Notes under the pieces: model-generated
Database searches by the model: none
Seen by the model: only the letters and a program-made list of their open reading frames with translations
What the model was told of the DNA's origin: nothing
Source of the DNA: a virus
Reading direction: 5' to 3' (one strand)
DNA length: 25,326 nt
Virus record (IMG/VR): IMGVR_UViG_3300032241_001329
Location: 1-25,326 of that record
Made by a program: the position numbers and the translations under genes
In this document: piece after piece, positions 24,847 through 25,326 of the stretch
How positions within the stretch are numbered: the first letter of the stretch is position 1
How the letters are laid out: each line of letters opens with the position of its first letter

Positions 24847-24879
24847 GGAGATGTGAAGCAACTGACCAAGGAGAATGAA

Positions 24880-25086
24880 GTGAACGCAACCATGAAGTTT
24901 GAGGCGACTTGCCCGAAGTGTGACACCGTGACGGTGCTTGACCTTGATGTTGAGGCCTGCCGGCAGTGGGTCGTAGAGAATGTGAAGTTGCAGGACGCAT
25001 TTGCCAACCTCTCCGCCACCGAGCGTGAGGTGATCAAGTCCAACCTTTGCCCGCCTTGCCAGAAGCGGTTTGCGAACAGGGCATAG
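24880..25086 (+). CDS. tandem zinc-ribbon small protein, first copy, 68 aa
   Basis: GTG 24880 lies 7 bases after AAGGAG and after the promoter and leader word; ATG 24892 is an alternative. C-x2-C (CPKC) near the N terminus and CPPC near the end form the two halves of a zinc ribbon, separated by a helix (VEACRQWVVENVKLQDAFAN). The next gene is a close paralog. The role is unknown. Confidence 0.82.
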   Translation: MNATMKFEATCPKCDTVTVLDLDVEACRQWVVENVKLQDAFANLSATEREVIKSNLCPPCQKRFANRA

Positions 25087-25152
25087 GGCGTATCGGAAAT
25101 AATCTTCCGTTTGGACTGAACTTCGAAGGAACTGACCATGAAGGAGCAACCA

Positions 25153-25326
25153 ATGACCAACGCAACCAAGACCCTTGATGCCCACTGCTCGATGTGTGGA
25201 ACCGTGACCCGTGTTGAGGTGGACGCCGAAGCCTACCGGCTGTGGAGCGTTGAGGGTGTGAAGGTGCAAGATGCCTTCCCGAACCTCTCGCCTGCTGGAC
25301 GCGAGATGATCAAGTCGGGCTACTGC
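25153..25326 (+). CDS. tandem zinc-ribbon small protein, second copy, partial (window end)
   Basis: Fifty-eight codons are visible from ATG 25153, which follows AAGGAG and the leader word AACTGACCA (25130-25138). It aligns with the preceding gene: CSMCGTVTRVEVDAEAYRLW, VKVQDAFPNLSPAGREMIKS, then Y-C at the window end. The first C-x2-C is kept and the second would fall past the edge. No promoter is evident in the 66-base gap, only a small hairpin (CGGAA...TTCCG), so it is likely cotranscribed with the first copy. Confidence 0.82.
   Translation, partial: MTNATKTLDAHCSMCGTVTRVEVDAEAYRLWSVEGVKVQDAFPNLSPAGREMIKSGYC

Larger units (their letters stand above)
24175..24879. other. 705-base non-coding region rich in G/C tracts, repeats and nonamers
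   Basis: No convincing gene lies here apart from the promoter for 24880 at its right end. Long open frames on the minus strand are low-complexity shadows. It holds a 16-base direct repeat, 11- and 13-base repeats, C9 and C10 tracts, a G-run trio (24651-24667), a near-perfect 12-bp stem (24421-24457) and four copies of the nonamer (three exact, one mismatch). It looks like an origin, a packaging or a multi-operator control region, but no single identity is proved. Confidence 0.7.

Noticed and set aside
24487-25269. 260-codon open frame on the minus strand
   Set aside because: It runs opposite the two zinc-ribbon paralogs and through G/C tracts. The product is low-complexity with no start signals. 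The plus-strand genes have promoter, leader word and ribosome-binding site.
1-25326. CRISPR array
   Set aside because: No regularly spaced direct repeats of 23-40 bases were seen; the nonamers and leader words are irregularly placed.

Overview
This window looks like part of the genome of a tailed double-stranded DNA bacteriophage. It carries about 66 mostly very small genes packed end to end. Most neighbours overlap by 1-4 bases (ATGA, GTGA, TAGTG, TGATG). The recognisable products are phage-typical: a terminase split into ATPase and nuclease polypeptides, three DNA methyltransferases, a cytidine/deoxycytidylate-type deaminase, a DUF3310 protein, an AP2-like protein and a metallophosphoesterase, plus many zinc-ribbon and SH3-like mini-proteins. 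GTG starts are common, base composition is moderately GC-rich by eye, and the two-copy H-G-x3-G-Y/H...C-x-C-x2-C-x2-A protein at 22491-22901 is of a kind common in actinobacteriophages. An actinobacterial host is therefore my best guess, but it is inference. I see no portal, capsid, tail, lysis, integrase or tRNA gene.

Layout. 1-3860 is leftward: two tandem methyltransferases (the first cut by the window edge), small SH3/zinc proteins, DUF3310, then single genes with their own promoters. 3962-4950 is a short rightward pair. 4947-8792 is a leftward block of small genes with the deaminase. 8927-11632 is a rightward island: an amidoligase with an N-terminal helix-turn-helix, a stand-alone class II glutamine amidotransferase, a coupled unknown protein and a second HTH protein, closed by a probable two-way terminator. 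11640-17691 is a long leftward chain running from a 40-aa protein to the split terminase, through zinc-ribbon paralogs, overlooked mini-genes, a Dam-like methyltransferase and an AP2-like protein. 17710-19977 is leftward and ends with a gamma-glutamylcyclotransferase-like gene. 19999-23964 is rightward and ends with a metallophosphoesterase. A 0.7-kb non-coding region rich in G/C tracts and repeats (24175-24879) precedes a rightward tandem pair at the window end.

Regulation is unusually legible. I find about 18 sigma70-like promoters (YTTGAC, 17-18 bases, NANNAT-like -10). Five share CAACYGT at exactly the same place in the spacer and four share ACTTAT(G/C), which suggests two co-regulated classes. 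A leader word AACTGACCA lies just upstream of the ribosome-binding site of at least ten genes. A separate nonamer, ATTTCACTA, occurs 13 times in both orientations, in genes and in the large intergenic region, recalling the dispersed stoperators of mycobacteriophage L5.

The best candidate for a little-described system is the amidoligase/glutaminase island, possibly acting with the distant cyclotransferase. The best candidate for undescribed regulation is the combination of the dispersed nonamer, the phased spacer words and the shared leader word.
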